Shown here piece after piece: positions 9,139 to 19,300 of a stretch of 64,000 nt of DNA. The translations under genes were made by a program, and so were the position numbers. How positions within the stretch are numbered: position 1 is the stretch's first letter; each line of letters opens with the position of its first letter. A model generated the notes under the pieces. It was not told the DNA's origin and did not search any database. It saw only the letters and a list, made by a program, of their open reading frames with translations. Source of the DNA: Tahibacter sp042701255 (GTDB lineage Bacteria; Pseudomonadota; Gammaproteobacteria; Xanthomonadales; Rhodanobacteraceae); contig NZ_CP170554.1 in the NCBI RefSeq assembly GCF_042701255.1, positions 4,836,001 through 4,900,000 of the forward strand, read 5' to 3'.

Positions 9139-12100
9139 GTGCCTCAATTTTTCATCGAAAGGCCGATCTTCGCCTGGGTGATCGCGATACTGATCACCCT
9201 CGGCGGCGTGCTGGCGACGTTCGAGCTCGGCATCGAATCGTATCCGCAGATCGCGCCGCCGCAGGTCGTGATCAGCGCCAACTATGCCGGCGCCAGCGCC
9301 GACACGGTCGAGAAGACCGTGACCCAGGTCATCGAGCAGCAGCTCAACGGCATCGACAACCTGCTGTATTTCAGCTCGACGTCGAACGCCAGCGGCAATG
9401 CCTCGATCACCCTGACCTTCAACAGCGGCACCGATCCGGACATCGCCCAGGTGCAGACGCAGAACCGCGTCTCGCTGGCGCTGCCGCGTCTGCCGTCGGA
9501 AGTGACCCAGCAGGGCGTCGTCGTGGCCAAGGCCAACGCCGGCTTCCTGATGGTCGCCGCGCTGAAATCCGATGACGGCCAGCAGGATTCCTACGCGCTG
9601 AACAACATCATTTCCTCGCGCATCCTCGACCAGATCCAGCGCATCGCCGGCGTCGGCAGCGTGACCCAGTTCGGTTCCGAATACGCCATGCGCATCTGGC
9701 TGGACCCGGACAAGCTGCAGGGCTACGGCCTGTCGCCGAATGCCGTACTGACGGCGATCCGCGGCCAGAACGTGCAGTTCGCCTCCGGCGCGATCGGCTC
9801 CACGCCGACCATCGACGACCAGGGCATTTCCGCCAGCGTCATGGCCGAAGGCCGCTTCACGACGCCGGAACAGTTCGAGAACATCGTGCTGCGCACGGCC
9901 GCCGACGGCACCACGGTCAAGATCAAGGACGTCGGCCGCGTCGAGCTCGGGCCATTCTCCTACGGCCGCTCGACCTATTACGGCCGCAACGCGATCGCCG
10001 GCTTCGCCGTGCAACTGCTGCCAGGCGCCAACGCGCTGCAGGTGGCCGAAGCGGTCAAGACGCGCATGGACGAACTGCAGCCCAGCTTCCCGGCCGGCGT
10101 GTCCTGGTTCACGCCGTACGACAGCACGACCTTCGTGCGCATGTCGATCCTCGAAGTCGTGGAAACGCTCGTCATCGCGGTCGTCCTCGTCTTCATCGTG
10201 ATGCTGGTGTTCCTGCAGAACCTGCGCGCGACCATCATCCCGACCCTGGTCATTCCGGTCGCGCTGGCCGGCACCTTCCTCGGCATGTACTTCATCGGCT
10301 TCACGATCAACCAGCTGTCGCTGTTCGCGATGGTGCTGGCGATCGGCATCGTCGTCGACGACGCGATCGTCGTGATCGAGAACGTCGAACGCATCATGAG
10401 CGAGGAGCACATCGAGCCGAAGGAAGCCACGCGCAAGGCGATGACCCAGATCACCGGCGCGGTCGTCGCGATCACGGTCGTGCTCGCGGCGGTGTTCATC
10501 CCCAGCGCCATGCAGGGCGGCAGCGTCGGCGCGATCTATCGCCAGTTCGCGCTGACGATCGCGGTGTCGATGGGCTTCTCCGCGCTGCTCGCGCTGTCGT
10601 TCACGCCGGCGCTGTGCGCGACGATGCTCAAGCCGACGCATCCGGAACCGAACCGCTTCTTCCGCTGGTTCAACCGCACGTTCGACAGCGTGCTCGGCAC
10701 CTATTCGCGCCAGACCGCCGGCGCGGTCAAGCGGCCGGGCCGCTGGATGATCCTGTTCGGCGTCGTCGTCGTGCTCTGCGGCGTGATGTTCACGCGCATG
10801 CCGGGCAGCTTCGTACCGGAAGAGGACCAGGGCTACACCCTGGCCATCGTGCAGCTGCCGGCCGGCGCGTCGCTGCAGCGTACGACTGCGGCGATGGAGC
10901 AGGTCAGCGACATCCTGTCCAAGAACGAGGCGGTCGAAGCGGTGCTGCAGGTCAGCGGCTTCAGCTTCATCGGCCAGGCCGACAACGTCGGCATGGCGTT
11001 CATCCGCCTCAAGCCCTGGGACGAGCGCAAGACCGACGCCATCACCTTCATCCAGCAGGCCAACGGCGCGCTGTACATGGGCCTCAAGGATGCGCAGGCC
11101 TTCGTCGTGAACCTGCCGACCATCCAGGGTCTCGGCGCGTTCGGCGGCTTCGACATGTATCTGCAGGACCGCAGCGGCGCCGGTCACGAGGCGCTCGTCA
11201 ACGCGCAGAACATCGTGCTCGGCAAGGCCGCGGCGCAGAAGGACATCCTGCAGGGCGTGCGTCCGAACGGGCTGCAGGATTCGCCGCAGCTCAAGATCGA
11301 CGTCGACCGCGTGCAGGCGCAGTCCATGGGACTGAACGTGACCGACGTGTTCAGCGCGATCCAGCTCATGCTCGCGCCGGTCTACGCGAACGACTTCTTC
11401 TACGAAGGCCGCGTGCTGCGCGTGGTGCTGCAGGCCGACGCGCCGTTCCGCATGAGCCCCGAGGCGTTCAGCCGCTTCTTCCTGCCGAGCTCACTGCCGG
11501 CGGCCAACGGCAGCAGCACGCCGAACATGATTCCGCTGTCCAGCGTCGTGCATTCGAAATGGATCATGGGTCCGCCGGCGCTGGTGCGCTTCAACGGCTA
11601 CTCGGCGATCGAACTCGTCGGCTCGCCGGTGCCGGGACGCAGCTCGGGCGATGCGATGAAGGCCATGCAGGAGATCATCACGAAGGATCTGCCGCAGGGC
11701 TTCGGCTTCGACTGGGCCGGCCAGTCGCTGCAGGAAATCGTCTCGGGCAACCAGGCGCCGCTACTGTTCGGCCTGTCCATCCTCGTCGTGTTCCTGTGCC
11801 TCGCGGCGCTGTACGAGAGCTGGTCGATCCCGGTGTCGGTCATGCTGATCGTGCCGCTCGGCGTGCTCGGCGCCGTGCTGTTCTCGCACGCGCGCGGTCT
11901 GCCCGACGACGTCTACTTCAAGATCGGCCTGATCACGATCATCGGCCTCGCCGCCAAGAACGCGATCCTGATCATCGAGTTCGCGGTCGAGTCGCAGCGA
12001 CACGGCAAACCGTTGCGTGAAGCCGTGCTCGAAGCGGGCCGCCTGCGTATGCGGCCGATTCTGATGACCTCGTTCGCGTTCATCCTCGGCGTGCTGCCGC

Positions 12101-12297
12101 TGGCGATCTCCAGCGGCGCCGGCGCCAACGCGCGCCACGCGATCGGCACCGGCGTCATCGGCGGCATGATCTTCGCGACCTTCCTCGGCCTGCTGTTCGT
12201 GCCGATCTTCTACGTCGCGATCCGCCGCCTGCTCGGTGACCGCACCGACGAAGCCGCGAACGGCAAGCCGCAGCCCGCGTTGCGCAACGAACATTGA
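9139..12297 (+). CDS. RND multidrug efflux transporter (AcrB/MexB, HAE-1 type)
   Basis: 1052 residues, the usual HAE-1 length. It opens with FFIERPIFAWVIAILITLGG, the hallmark first transmembrane helix. The central block FAMVLAIGIVVDDAIVVIEN carries the paired Asp residues used for proton coupling in TM4. Two large periplasmic loops and twelve membrane segments are expected. The start is GTG (9139) with AAGGAG nine bases upstream. It expels drugs or other amphiphiles using the proton gradient. No outer-membrane TolC/OprM gene follows, so the channel must be encoded elsewhere. A strong terminator closes the operon. Confidence 0.96.
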   Translation: MPQFFIERPIFAWVIAILITLGGVLATFELGIESYPQIAPPQVVISANYAGASADTVEKTVTQVIEQQLNGIDNLLYFSSTSNASGNASITLTFNSGTDPDIAQVQTQNRVSLALPRLPSEVTQQGVVVAKANAGFLMVAALKSDDGQQDSYALNNIISSRILDQIQRIAGVGSVTQFGSEYAMRIWLDPDKLQGYGLSPNAVLTAIRGQNVQFASGAIGSTPTIDDQGISASVMAEGRFTTPEQFENIVLRTAADGTTVKIKDVGRVELGPFSYGRSTYYGRNAIAGFAVQLLPGANALQVAEAVKTRMDELQPSFPAGVSWFTPYDSTTFVRMSILEVVETLVIAVVLVFIVMLVFLQNLRATIIPTLVIPVALAGTFLGMYFIGFTINQLSLFAMVLAIGIVVDDAIVVIENVERIMSEEHIEPKEATRKAMTQITGAVVAITVVLAAVFIPSAMQGGSVGAIYRQFALTIAVSMGFSALLALSFTPALCATMLKPTHPEPNRFFRWFNRTFDSVLGTYSRQTAGAVKRPGRWMILFGVVVVLCGVMFTRMPGSFVPEEDQGYTLAIVQLPAGASLQRTTAAMEQVSDILSKNEAVEAVLQVSGFSFIGQADNVGMAFIRLKPWDERKTDAITFIQQANGALYMGLKDAQAFVVNLPTIQGLGAFGGFDMYLQDRSGAGHEALVNAQNIVLGKAAAQKDILQGVRPNGLQDSPQLKIDVDRVQAQSMGLNVTDVFSAIQLMLAPVYANDFFYEGRVLRVVLQADAPFRMSPEAFSRFFLPSSLPAANGSSTPNMIPLSSVVHSKWIMGPPALVRFNGYSAIELVGSPVPGRSSGDAMKAMQEIITKDLPQGFGFDWAGQSLQEIVSGNQAPLLFGLSILVVFLCLAALYESWSIPVSVMLIVPLGVLGAVLFSHARGLPDDVYFKIGLITIIGLAAKNAILIIEFAVESQRHGKPLREAVLEAGRLRMRPILMTSFAFILGVLPLAISSGAGANARHAIGTGVIGGMIFATFLGLLFVPIFYVAIRRLLGDRTDEAANGKPQPALRNEH

Positions 12298-12324
12298 CGA
12301 CGCGACCGTGACGGTCTGAACGAG

Positions 12325-12352
12325 AAGGGCGGCAGCGATGCCGCCCTTTTTC
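12325..12352 (+). terminator. Intrinsic terminator of the efflux operon
   Basis: The stem AAGGGCGGC (12325-12333) pairs with GCCGCCCTT (12340-12348) around a six-base loop, followed by a T run (12347-12351). It lies 28 bases after the transporter stop codon. Confidence 0.93.
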
Positions 12353-12460
12353 TTTGCGCGTTCAGCGCGGCGCCATCGCGGCGCGCCGTTCCGCGATTCC
12401 GGGTGAAAGAAACGACATCGCCGCGACAGCCGCTACGTGATTCGAGCGGCGAAAAGCGCG

Positions 12461-13645
12461 TCAGGCCGAATGCGACTCGGCCTCCGGCAACGGTTCGCGC
12501 AGGCGGCGCGCGTCCCAGAATGCGGCGACGAGCATCGCGCCGGCGCTGATGCCGGCGAGCGCCAGCGGCGGCAGCCAGTGCCAGCAGACCGCAGCGATGG
12601 CGATCAGCACGAGCGCGGCGACGTGCGAGCGCGGGAAGATGCGGACGATGCTGCACTTGAACAGGCCGTTGCCGAGCAGGTACAGCGCGCTGCCGCCGAG
12701 CACGGCGACGGCGGTCGCCGGCGAGGTATGGCCCAGCGGATGCGCGAGCACGAACTCGTCGCCGACGGCCGAGACGATGATGCCGGCGATGATGGCCAGA
12801 TGCAGGTAGGTGTACGTCACGCGGGCGAGCCGGCCCGGATCGGCGGATTCGACGATGCGCTCGGCGCCGCGGTCGGCGGCCGCATCGAAATAGATCCACC
12901 ACATCGCGACGCTGCCGACGAAGGCGGTCACGAACGCGGCGATCGTGACCGGCGCCCATTCGAGCTTGGCGAACGTCGCACCGGTCACGAGTATGGATTC
13001 GCCGAGCGCGATGATGACGAACAGGCCGCAGCGTTCCGACAGATGGCCGCCGGCCACGTCCCAGTCGCTGGTGCGCGAGCGGCCGAGTCCCGGCACGAAG
13101 AAGCCCAGCGACGGCGAGACGAATTCGATCGCGAGCGCGACGACCCACAGCGGCAGGCGCCAGGGCTCGACGAAGGCGCCGGCCAGCCAGAACAGCGCCG
13201 ACAGCAGCAGCCAGACGAGGATGCGCTGGAAGTTCTCGACCATGTTCGGGTTGCCGGCCACGGCCCAGAGGAAATACACGGTGCGGCCGACCTGCATGAA
13301 CACGTAGGCGCAGGCGAAGCTGACCGCGCTGTGGCCGAAGGCTTCGGGTATCGAGGCCGACAGGATCAGGCCGGCCAGCATCAGCACGAGCAGCAGCAGC
13401 CGCGTCGGGATCTTTTCCGGGTCCAGCCAGTTGGTGACCCACGAGGTGTAGATCCAGACCCACCAGACGCCGAGGGTCAGCAGCAGTACGCGCAAGGCAC
13501 CGAGCGGACTGAAATCCTCGAGCAGCGTATGCGACAGCTGGGTGACCGCGAAGACGAAGACCAGGTCGAAGAACAGTTCGATCGTGGTGACCTTCTCGTG
13601 GCCGTGATGGGCGCGTTCGCGCAGCAGGCTGGTGTTCCGGGGCAT
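12461..13645 (-). CDS. ltrA: Low temperature requirement protein A (LtrA) family membrane protein
   Basis: 394 residues, strongly hydrophobic with about ten predicted membrane segments. The N-terminal signature KVTTIELFFDLVFVFAVTQL is diagnostic of LtrA. Mid-protein HLSERCGLFVIIALGESILV and later WWIYFDAA are also conserved there. The biochemical function of the family is not established; it was named from a Listeria cold-growth mutant. The chosen start (ATG 13643-13645) gives MPRNTSLLRERAHHGHEKVT; an upstream in-frame extension is not protein-like. It is a single gene. Confidence 0.93.
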   Translation of the reverse strand: MPRNTSLLRERAHHGHEKVTTIELFFDLVFVFAVTQLSHTLLEDFSPLGALRVLLLTLGVWWVWIYTSWVTNWLDPEKIPTRLLLLVLMLAGLILSASIPEAFGHSAVSFACAYVFMQVGRTVYFLWAVAGNPNMVENFQRILVWLLLSALFWLAGAFVEPWRLPLWVVALAIEFVSPSLGFFVPGLGRSRTSDWDVAGGHLSERCGLFVIIALGESILVTGATFAKLEWAPVTIAAFVTAFVGSVAMWWIYFDAAADRGAERIVESADPGRLARVTYTYLHLAIIAGIIVSAVGDEFVLAHPLGHTSPATAVAVLGGSALYLLGNGLFKCSIVRIFPRSHVAALVLIAIAAVCWHWLPPLALAGISAGAMLVAAFWDARRLREPLPEAESHSA

Positions 13646-13848
13646 GACGCACTCCACAGGGGCGTGCGCGCATGGTAGTGGCGCGGCCCGCGCGCCGTCA
13701 CCGGCGCACGGAACCGCGTTACGGTTATTCGAAATTCCCGCGGCCGGCACAGCAGACACCGATGCACCGCGGCGGTCATCGGCGCCGGCGCGGCATCGTG
13801 GCCATCGTCGAAGCCTTCGGCACCGGCACGACGACCGTGCGCCGACGG

Positions 13849-15153
13849 CTATTCGAAGTCGTCGGCGAAGATCGGCGTTTCTTCCCAGAGCGGGTTTTCG
13901 CCGTAGAACACGTCCCAGGTGCCGTTGGCGTCGTTGGGCACCTGCTGGTTCGAATACGAGTACCAGACCACGCCGGTGCCGTCGGCGCTGATGCGCGGCT
14001 GGTGCACGTTGCCCGTATCGCCGCCGACGCTGACGAGCGCGATCAGGCCGCGCACGAGGTCGATCACGTAGACGCCGCCGAGCTCGGCGCCGCCGTACAG
14101 CCGGTCCGTGGACGCGAACACGAGCCAGCGGCCGCTGTAGTCGAAATCTGGCTCGTCATTGAAGCCTTCGCGCGGCAGGCTGCCGTCGGGGATGCTCAGC
14201 GCGATCGTCGCGTCGCTGCCCGGGATGCGCAGGTACAGCGTGCTCTCGGCGAACTCGCCCCAGTCCGGCAGGGTCGTGGCCTTGCTCGAGAACGCGAGCA
14301 GCGAGCCGTTCGCATTGAGCGCGGCGGTATAGCTCGCGCCTTCGTTGGCCTGCACGTTGCCGGCGCCGACGCTGACGCGCGCGAGCGGCAAGCTCGCGTC
14401 GCTGGCGGCGAGGAAAATATCGGGCTTGGCATTCGTGTCGCCGGCGACGAGATTGCTCGCGGTCGACGCGAACAGCACGCGGCTGCCGTCGCCGGAAATG
14501 CGCGGATCGCTGCTGGCGAGATTGGCCTCCGGCCCGCCGGGGCTGATGCTGACGCGGCGCTGCGTGCCGGCGGCGAGATCGCGCACGTAGACGTCGGGCC
14601 GGCTGTTGACATCGTCGGCGACGAGCGCATCGCTGGATACGTAGGCGATGCGCGTGCCGCCCACGTCGATGACCGGCGAGGCGCAGGTCACGCCGGGACT
14701 GCCGTCGGGCTTGCGGTCGATGATCTGCACCGTGTTCGCGGCGAGATCGCGCAGATAGCAGTTGAGATAGCCCGCGCCCGGGACGAGCTTGGCGTAGGAC
14801 GTGAACACCACGCGCGTGCCGCTGCCGGAGATCGATGCGGCGAGACTGCCGGCGTCGGCCTGCGAGCCGTCGTTCTTCAGGCTGATCCGCGTCGTCGTGC
14901 CGAGCAGACGATCGCGCAGGAATACGTCGGCCGCGGCGTTGGTGTCGCCGGCGACGAGGTTCGTCGCATCGCTGAGAAACGTGACGTAGCGGCCGTTGGC
15001 CGAGATCGTCGGATAGCGGCTCTGCGAGTTGGCCTCGCCGCCGCCCGTGGCGACGCTGACGCGCTCCACCGCAACCGCCGCGCCCGCCACTGCGGACAGC
15101 AAGGCACAGACGAGCAGACGAAAGCGCGGCGCGAGCAGGAATCGATACGACAT
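13849..15153 (-). CDS. Secreted WD40/PD40-like beta-propeller protein
   Basis: 434 residues with a signal peptide (about residues 1-29, ending AAVAVERVSV). Repeats of the TolB/PD40 type recur about every 50-60 residues: SRYPTISANGRYVTFLSDAT, SLAASISGSGTRVVFTSYA, SSDPRISGDGSRVLFAST, and between them VAGDTNAAADVFLRD-like strands. These blades form a beta-propeller, probably periplasmic or extracellular. The protein ends in PIFADDFE, a tail shared with other secreted proteins of this window. No enzymatic motif is seen, so the role is unknown. The ATG at 15153 is preferred to an in-frame GTG two codons upstream. Confidence 0.85.
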   Translation of the reverse strand: MSYRFLLAPRFRLLVCALLSAVAGAAVAVERVSVATGGGEANSQSRYPTISANGRYVTFLSDATNLVAGDTNAAADVFLRDRLLGTTTRISLKNDGSQADAGSLAASISGSGTRVVFTSYAKLVPGAGYLNCYLRDLAANTVQIIDRKPDGSPGVTCASPVIDVGGTRIAYVSSDALVADDVNSRPDVYVRDLAAGTQRRVSISPGGPEANLASSDPRISGDGSRVLFASTASNLVAGDTNAKPDIFLAASDASLPLARVSVGAGNVQANEGASYTAALNANGSLLAFSSKATTLPDWGEFAESTLYLRIPGSDATIALSIPDGSLPREGFNDEPDFDYSGRWLVFASTDRLYGGAELGGVYVIDLVRGLIALVSVGGDTGNVHQPRISADGTGVVWYSYSNQQVPNDANGTWDVFYGENPLWEETPIFADDFE

Positions 15154-15293
15154 GTGCACTCCGAGTACAGGGAACTCGGAGCGTTGTTACGCAGCGCCGT
15201 CGCGCAAACCCCAAAGACGACCGGCCGTCGCATCCACGACGCAGCGCTCGGGCCTGCCGCCGATTTCTGCAGCGGGACGCCGACGGCGGAAGC

Positions 15294-15318
15294 GAACGCC
15301 GGACGCCGTCCGGCGTTC
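15294..15318. terminator. GC-rich hairpin between two convergent transcript ends
   Basis: A perfect 11-bp stem, GAACGCCGGAC (15294-15304) with GTCCGGCGTTC (15308-15318), around a three-base loop. A second hairpin (CGGCCGC/GCGGCCG, about 15329-15346) lies next to it, just after the stop of the collagen-like pseudogene. Neither has a T tract, so the terminator role is inferred from position. Confidence 0.45.
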
Positions 15319-15358
15319 CGTGCCGCAACGGCCGCCCTCGCGGCCGCTGCGGCGGGCT

Positions 15359-15975
15359 TCAGGGCACGTACTCGATGGTCACCGTCATCGGCAGGCCGTT
15401 CGCGAAACCGACGCCGGTCACGGCTGCGCTGTTGGCCGAGCCGCGGTAGTAGGTGCCGGTCAGGTTGAACGACGTGTTGCTGCACGTCGTGCCGTTGTCC
15501 TGGCTCTGCCGCACGGGGTCGGTCACGATCGTTGCGCCGGTCAGCGGCACGTACCAGAGCGGCCTGTTCGTGCCGCCGGAAACCACCGTGCCGGGCGGAT
15601 AGTCGAACGTGTTCAGCAGCACGTTGCCGGTGCAGTTGGGCCCGTCGTAGCCGACCGACGTGTTGCCGAGCACGCCGCCGTCGCTCTGCAGCGTGATGCG
15701 GTAGGACTGCGGCGTGATGAAGGTGACGTTCTGGTTCAGCGTCCGCTGACGCCGATCGGATACAGCGGCCGCGTGAGCGCGGTGCTCACGGTGCCGCCGA
15801 TGCGGACCTGGTACTTCGCGACGCCGGCCGCACCGGTGGCGCCGGTCGATCCGGTGGCGCCCGTAGCGCCGGTCGATCCTGTCGGCCCGGTCGCGCCGGC
15901 ACCGGTGGGCCCGGTGGGGGCAGGCGCGAAAAACAAATAATTGAATACTTTTATCCATGTATTCAATTTAACCAA
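15359..15975 (-). pseudogene. Collagen-like (Gly-X-Thr repeat) protein gene with frameshift and no clean start
   Basis: One frame (to 15736) encodes FFAPAPTGPTGAGATGPTGS and further G-x-T triplets, about ten in all, then AAGVAKYQVRIGGTVSTALT and RPLYPIGVSG before an early stop. The coding sense continues in another frame as TLNQNVTFITPQSYRITLQS and on to the stop at 15359. Adding one base near 15741-15746 restores VSG-TLNQNV, so a single-base deletion is the simplest explanation. The start is also doubtful: the collagen frame has only TTG codons (15975) before an upstream stop, no signal peptide, and its first codons lie in an AT-rich patch. Intact relatives are trimeric surface or secreted proteins. 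A sequencing error at the frameshift cannot be excluded, but the missing start also points to decay. Confidence 0.75.
15941..15966. repeat. AT-rich inverted repeat at the 5' edge of the collagen-like pseudogene
   Basis: TTGAATAC (15941-15948) and GTATTCAA (15959-15966) form a perfect 8-bp inverted repeat with a ten-base spacer, in an AT-rich patch of about 40 bases within DNA of very high GC. It overlaps the pseudogene start and may mark a recombination junction, a former promoter or an operator. Confidence 0.55.
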
Positions 15976-16318
15976 CCATCAAGCCATTCCCGACGGGACG
16001 CCGCATCCAGGCCGCTGCCGGCTAGGCCGCCGGCCCGATCACAGGACGGTCGCGGCGGTGCATACTCGGCGCCGGTCGCCGCACAGCGGTTGGGGACGAA
16101 GGCGGCCGCGGGGGCCGGCGCAGCGCGCCGGAGACGAGGGGTTCGTCGATCGCAGGGACTGCCGCCGTGCCGTTTCAGGGCGCGCGGCATCGTTGCGACA
16201 TCTCGCGGCCGGCACCGACGGACCGCAACGGCGGCCATTGCCGGACAAGGAAGCGCGCCCGCCCGGGAAAGCCGGCGCCGTCGTTCGACACCCATTACCG
16301 TTGCGAGGAACCGATTCG

Positions 16319-19300
16319 ATGCTCCATCCCGCCAGAACCGCGGCCCTGACCGGACTGCTGACGCTGCTGCTTGCGCTGCCGACCGCCCAGGCCATCCAAC
16401 CCGTCGCCGAAGGCGGCCACAAGGCCGCGACCGCGCGGCTGCCGGCCCGCCCGTTCGTCGACGCTTCGCTGCAGGCCCTGCCGGCGCTGAGCCTGGACGC
16501 CCAGCACGACCTGATGCTGCAGTCGCGCACCGCCGCCTTCCAGCAGCGCTACGGCGGCAGCTGGGACATCCGCTGGGACGACCGCAGCGACCGGCCGAAC
16601 GTGGTCCAGGGCAGCGGCATCGCGCTGATTCCGGGGCGCGGCAATGCGCTCAAGCCGCAGCAGTTCGGCCTGGCCGGCGAAGCCGACATGAATCTCGGCC
16701 TGGTCGCGGCCAAGGCGCGCGAGTTCATCGCGACGGTGCCGGACCTGCTGCGCACCGAGGGTCTGGAACTGCAGCTCGACGGCGAGCGCAGCGTGCAGGC
16801 CGGCGGCGACCGCCCGGTCTGGTTCCTCGAGTTCGGCCAGTTCCACAACGGCGTGCGCGTCGACGGTGCCTTCGTCTACGTGCGCGTGGCCCAAGGCAAC
16901 GTCGTGCAGTTCGGCGCCGAGCGCGTCGCGCCGGTCACGGTCTCGACCAAGCCCGCGCTGCCGCGCGAGAAGGCGTTCGCGCTGGCCTGGGCCGAGCTCG
17001 GCTTCCCGGCCGACACGCGCATCCGCGAGATGATCGAGCCCGGCCAGCTGCGCCTGTATCCGACGCTGCCGCTCGGCGACGAGGCCGGCGAACGCTTCCT
17101 CGGCGCGCGCGGCACCGGCTACCGGCACGTGCTGGCCTGGCGCTACGTGTTCGACGTCGAGGACGACGACGCGACCTGGGAAGTGATCGTCGACGCGCAG
17201 ACCAACCGCGTGCGCGAGCTGCGCAACCTGACGGTCAACGTCGCCGCGACCGTCAGCGGCGGCATCTACCCGACCACCAACAGCGACACCGAAATCGTCG
17301 TCAACATGCCGTTCGCCGCCGTCACCAACGGCACGGCCAAGGTCACCGACACCTTGGGCATCTACGACTACTCCGGCGGCACCGCCACGGTCACGCTCGA
17401 CGGCAAGTACTTCCGCATGTCCGACACCTGCGGCTCGGCCAGCCTGAGCAACAGCACCGACGGCAACCTCGCACTGGGCACCAGCGGCGGCACCGACTGC
17501 ACGACGCCGGGCGTCGGCGGCGCAGGCAACACGCATGCCTCGCGCTCGGGCTTCTATCACCTGGCCCGCATCAACGAGAAGGCGCGCACGTTCTTCCCGT
17601 CCAACACCTGGCTGCAGGGCAAGGTGACGGCGAACATGAACGTCAACAACACCTGCAACGCGGCCTGGAACGGCAGCACCCTGAACTTCTACAAGTCCGG
17701 TCCGAGCGCGAGCAACCCGAACGTGCTGTGCTCCAACACCGGCGAGATCGCCGCGGTGTTCCTGCACGAGTGGGGCCACGGCATGGACACGAATTCCGGC
17801 GGCTCGGCCAGCGAGAACGGCTCGGGCGAAGCGGTCGGCGACACCTTCGCCTTCCTCGAGACGCGCGATTCCTGCATCGGCCAGAACTTCATTCCGGGCA
17901 CCAACTGCGCGAACTGCGATGCCTGCACCGGCGTGCGCGACGTCGGCGACTTCGGCGTGTCGGCGCCGCCGGCCAAGATCGCGACGCCGGCCAACCTGGC
18001 CAACGACGCCGGCATCAACTGCGACCGCTACGCCTGCCCCTACCTCGCCAACGGCATCACGCCGTACCAGGGCCCGATGGGCTACGAAGGCCACTGCGAG
18101 TCCTACATCGCCAGCGGCGCTAACTGGGATCTGACCCAGGCGCTGATCCAGCGTCACGGCGCCAGCGGCTGGAGCAAGATGGACCGCATCTGGTACGCCA
18201 GCCTGACGCCGTCCAAGAGCGCCTACCAGGTCGCCTCCGGCGGCAAGTGCAACGTCGCCGCGACGGTCAACGGCTGCGCCGCGACGAACTGGTACACGGT
18301 GTTCCTGCCGGCCGACGACGACGACGGCAACCTCGCCAACGGCACGCCGAACGCGTGCCGCATCTGGGATGCGTTCAACGCCCACGGCATCGCCTGCGGT
18401 ACGCGTCCGGTCTGCTCCGGCGATGCGCCCGACTTCAATCTCAACGTGACCAACACGCCGCAGGCGGTCTGCGCACCGGCGACGGCGACGTTCAACGTCG
18501 CGACGACGACGGACCTCGGCTTCGCCGCGCCGATCACCTTCAGCGTCAGCGGCAATCCGGCCGGTACCACGGCCACGGTGGCGCCGAACCCGGTTCTGCC
18601 GGGCGCTCCGGTCAGCGTGAACGTCAACACCGCCGGCACCGCCGCCAGCAGCGTCAGCACCCTGACGATCAGCGGCACGGCCACCGGCAGCCCCGGCCAC
18701 AGCGCCAGCGCGCAGCTCGCGATCTCGGTCGGCACGCCAGCCGGGCCCGCGCTCGTCGCGCCGGCCAACGGTGCGACCGGCGTCAACACCCAGAACCCGG
18801 TCGCCTTGAGCTGGTCGGCCGCGAGCGACTCGACCTCGTACACGATCGAAGTCGCGACCGACGCGGGCTTCGCCAACATCGTCGCGACCCAGGCCAGCCA
18901 GAGCGGAACCAGCTGGAACGTGTCCGGCCTGCAGTCGCTGACGACGTACTACTGGCGCGTGCGCGCGAACAACATCTGCGGCGCCGGCGCGAATTCGCCG
19001 GTGTTCAACTTCAAGACCGCACAGGCGCCCGGCGCCTGCGGCGAGAACCAGACCGCCAACGTGCTGTTCAGCGACGACATCGAAGGCAGCGTCAGCGGCT
19101 GGACCACCAGCGCCGGCACCGGCAGCCAGACCTGGGCGGTCAGCTCGGCGCGTCCGTCCTCGCCGACCAAGTCCTGGCTCGCGACCGACGTGACCACGGC
19201 TTCGGACCAGCGCCTGGTCTTGCCGGCGGTGGCGCTGCCGACCGGCCAGAGCCCGCTGAGCCTGAGCTACCAGAGCGATCTGAACCTCGAGCCGCGCACG

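Noticed and set aside
7441..11187. Long minus-strand open frame across the TetR and efflux genes
   Set aside because: Composition is that of an antisense shadow, and the plus-strand proteins are clear family members.
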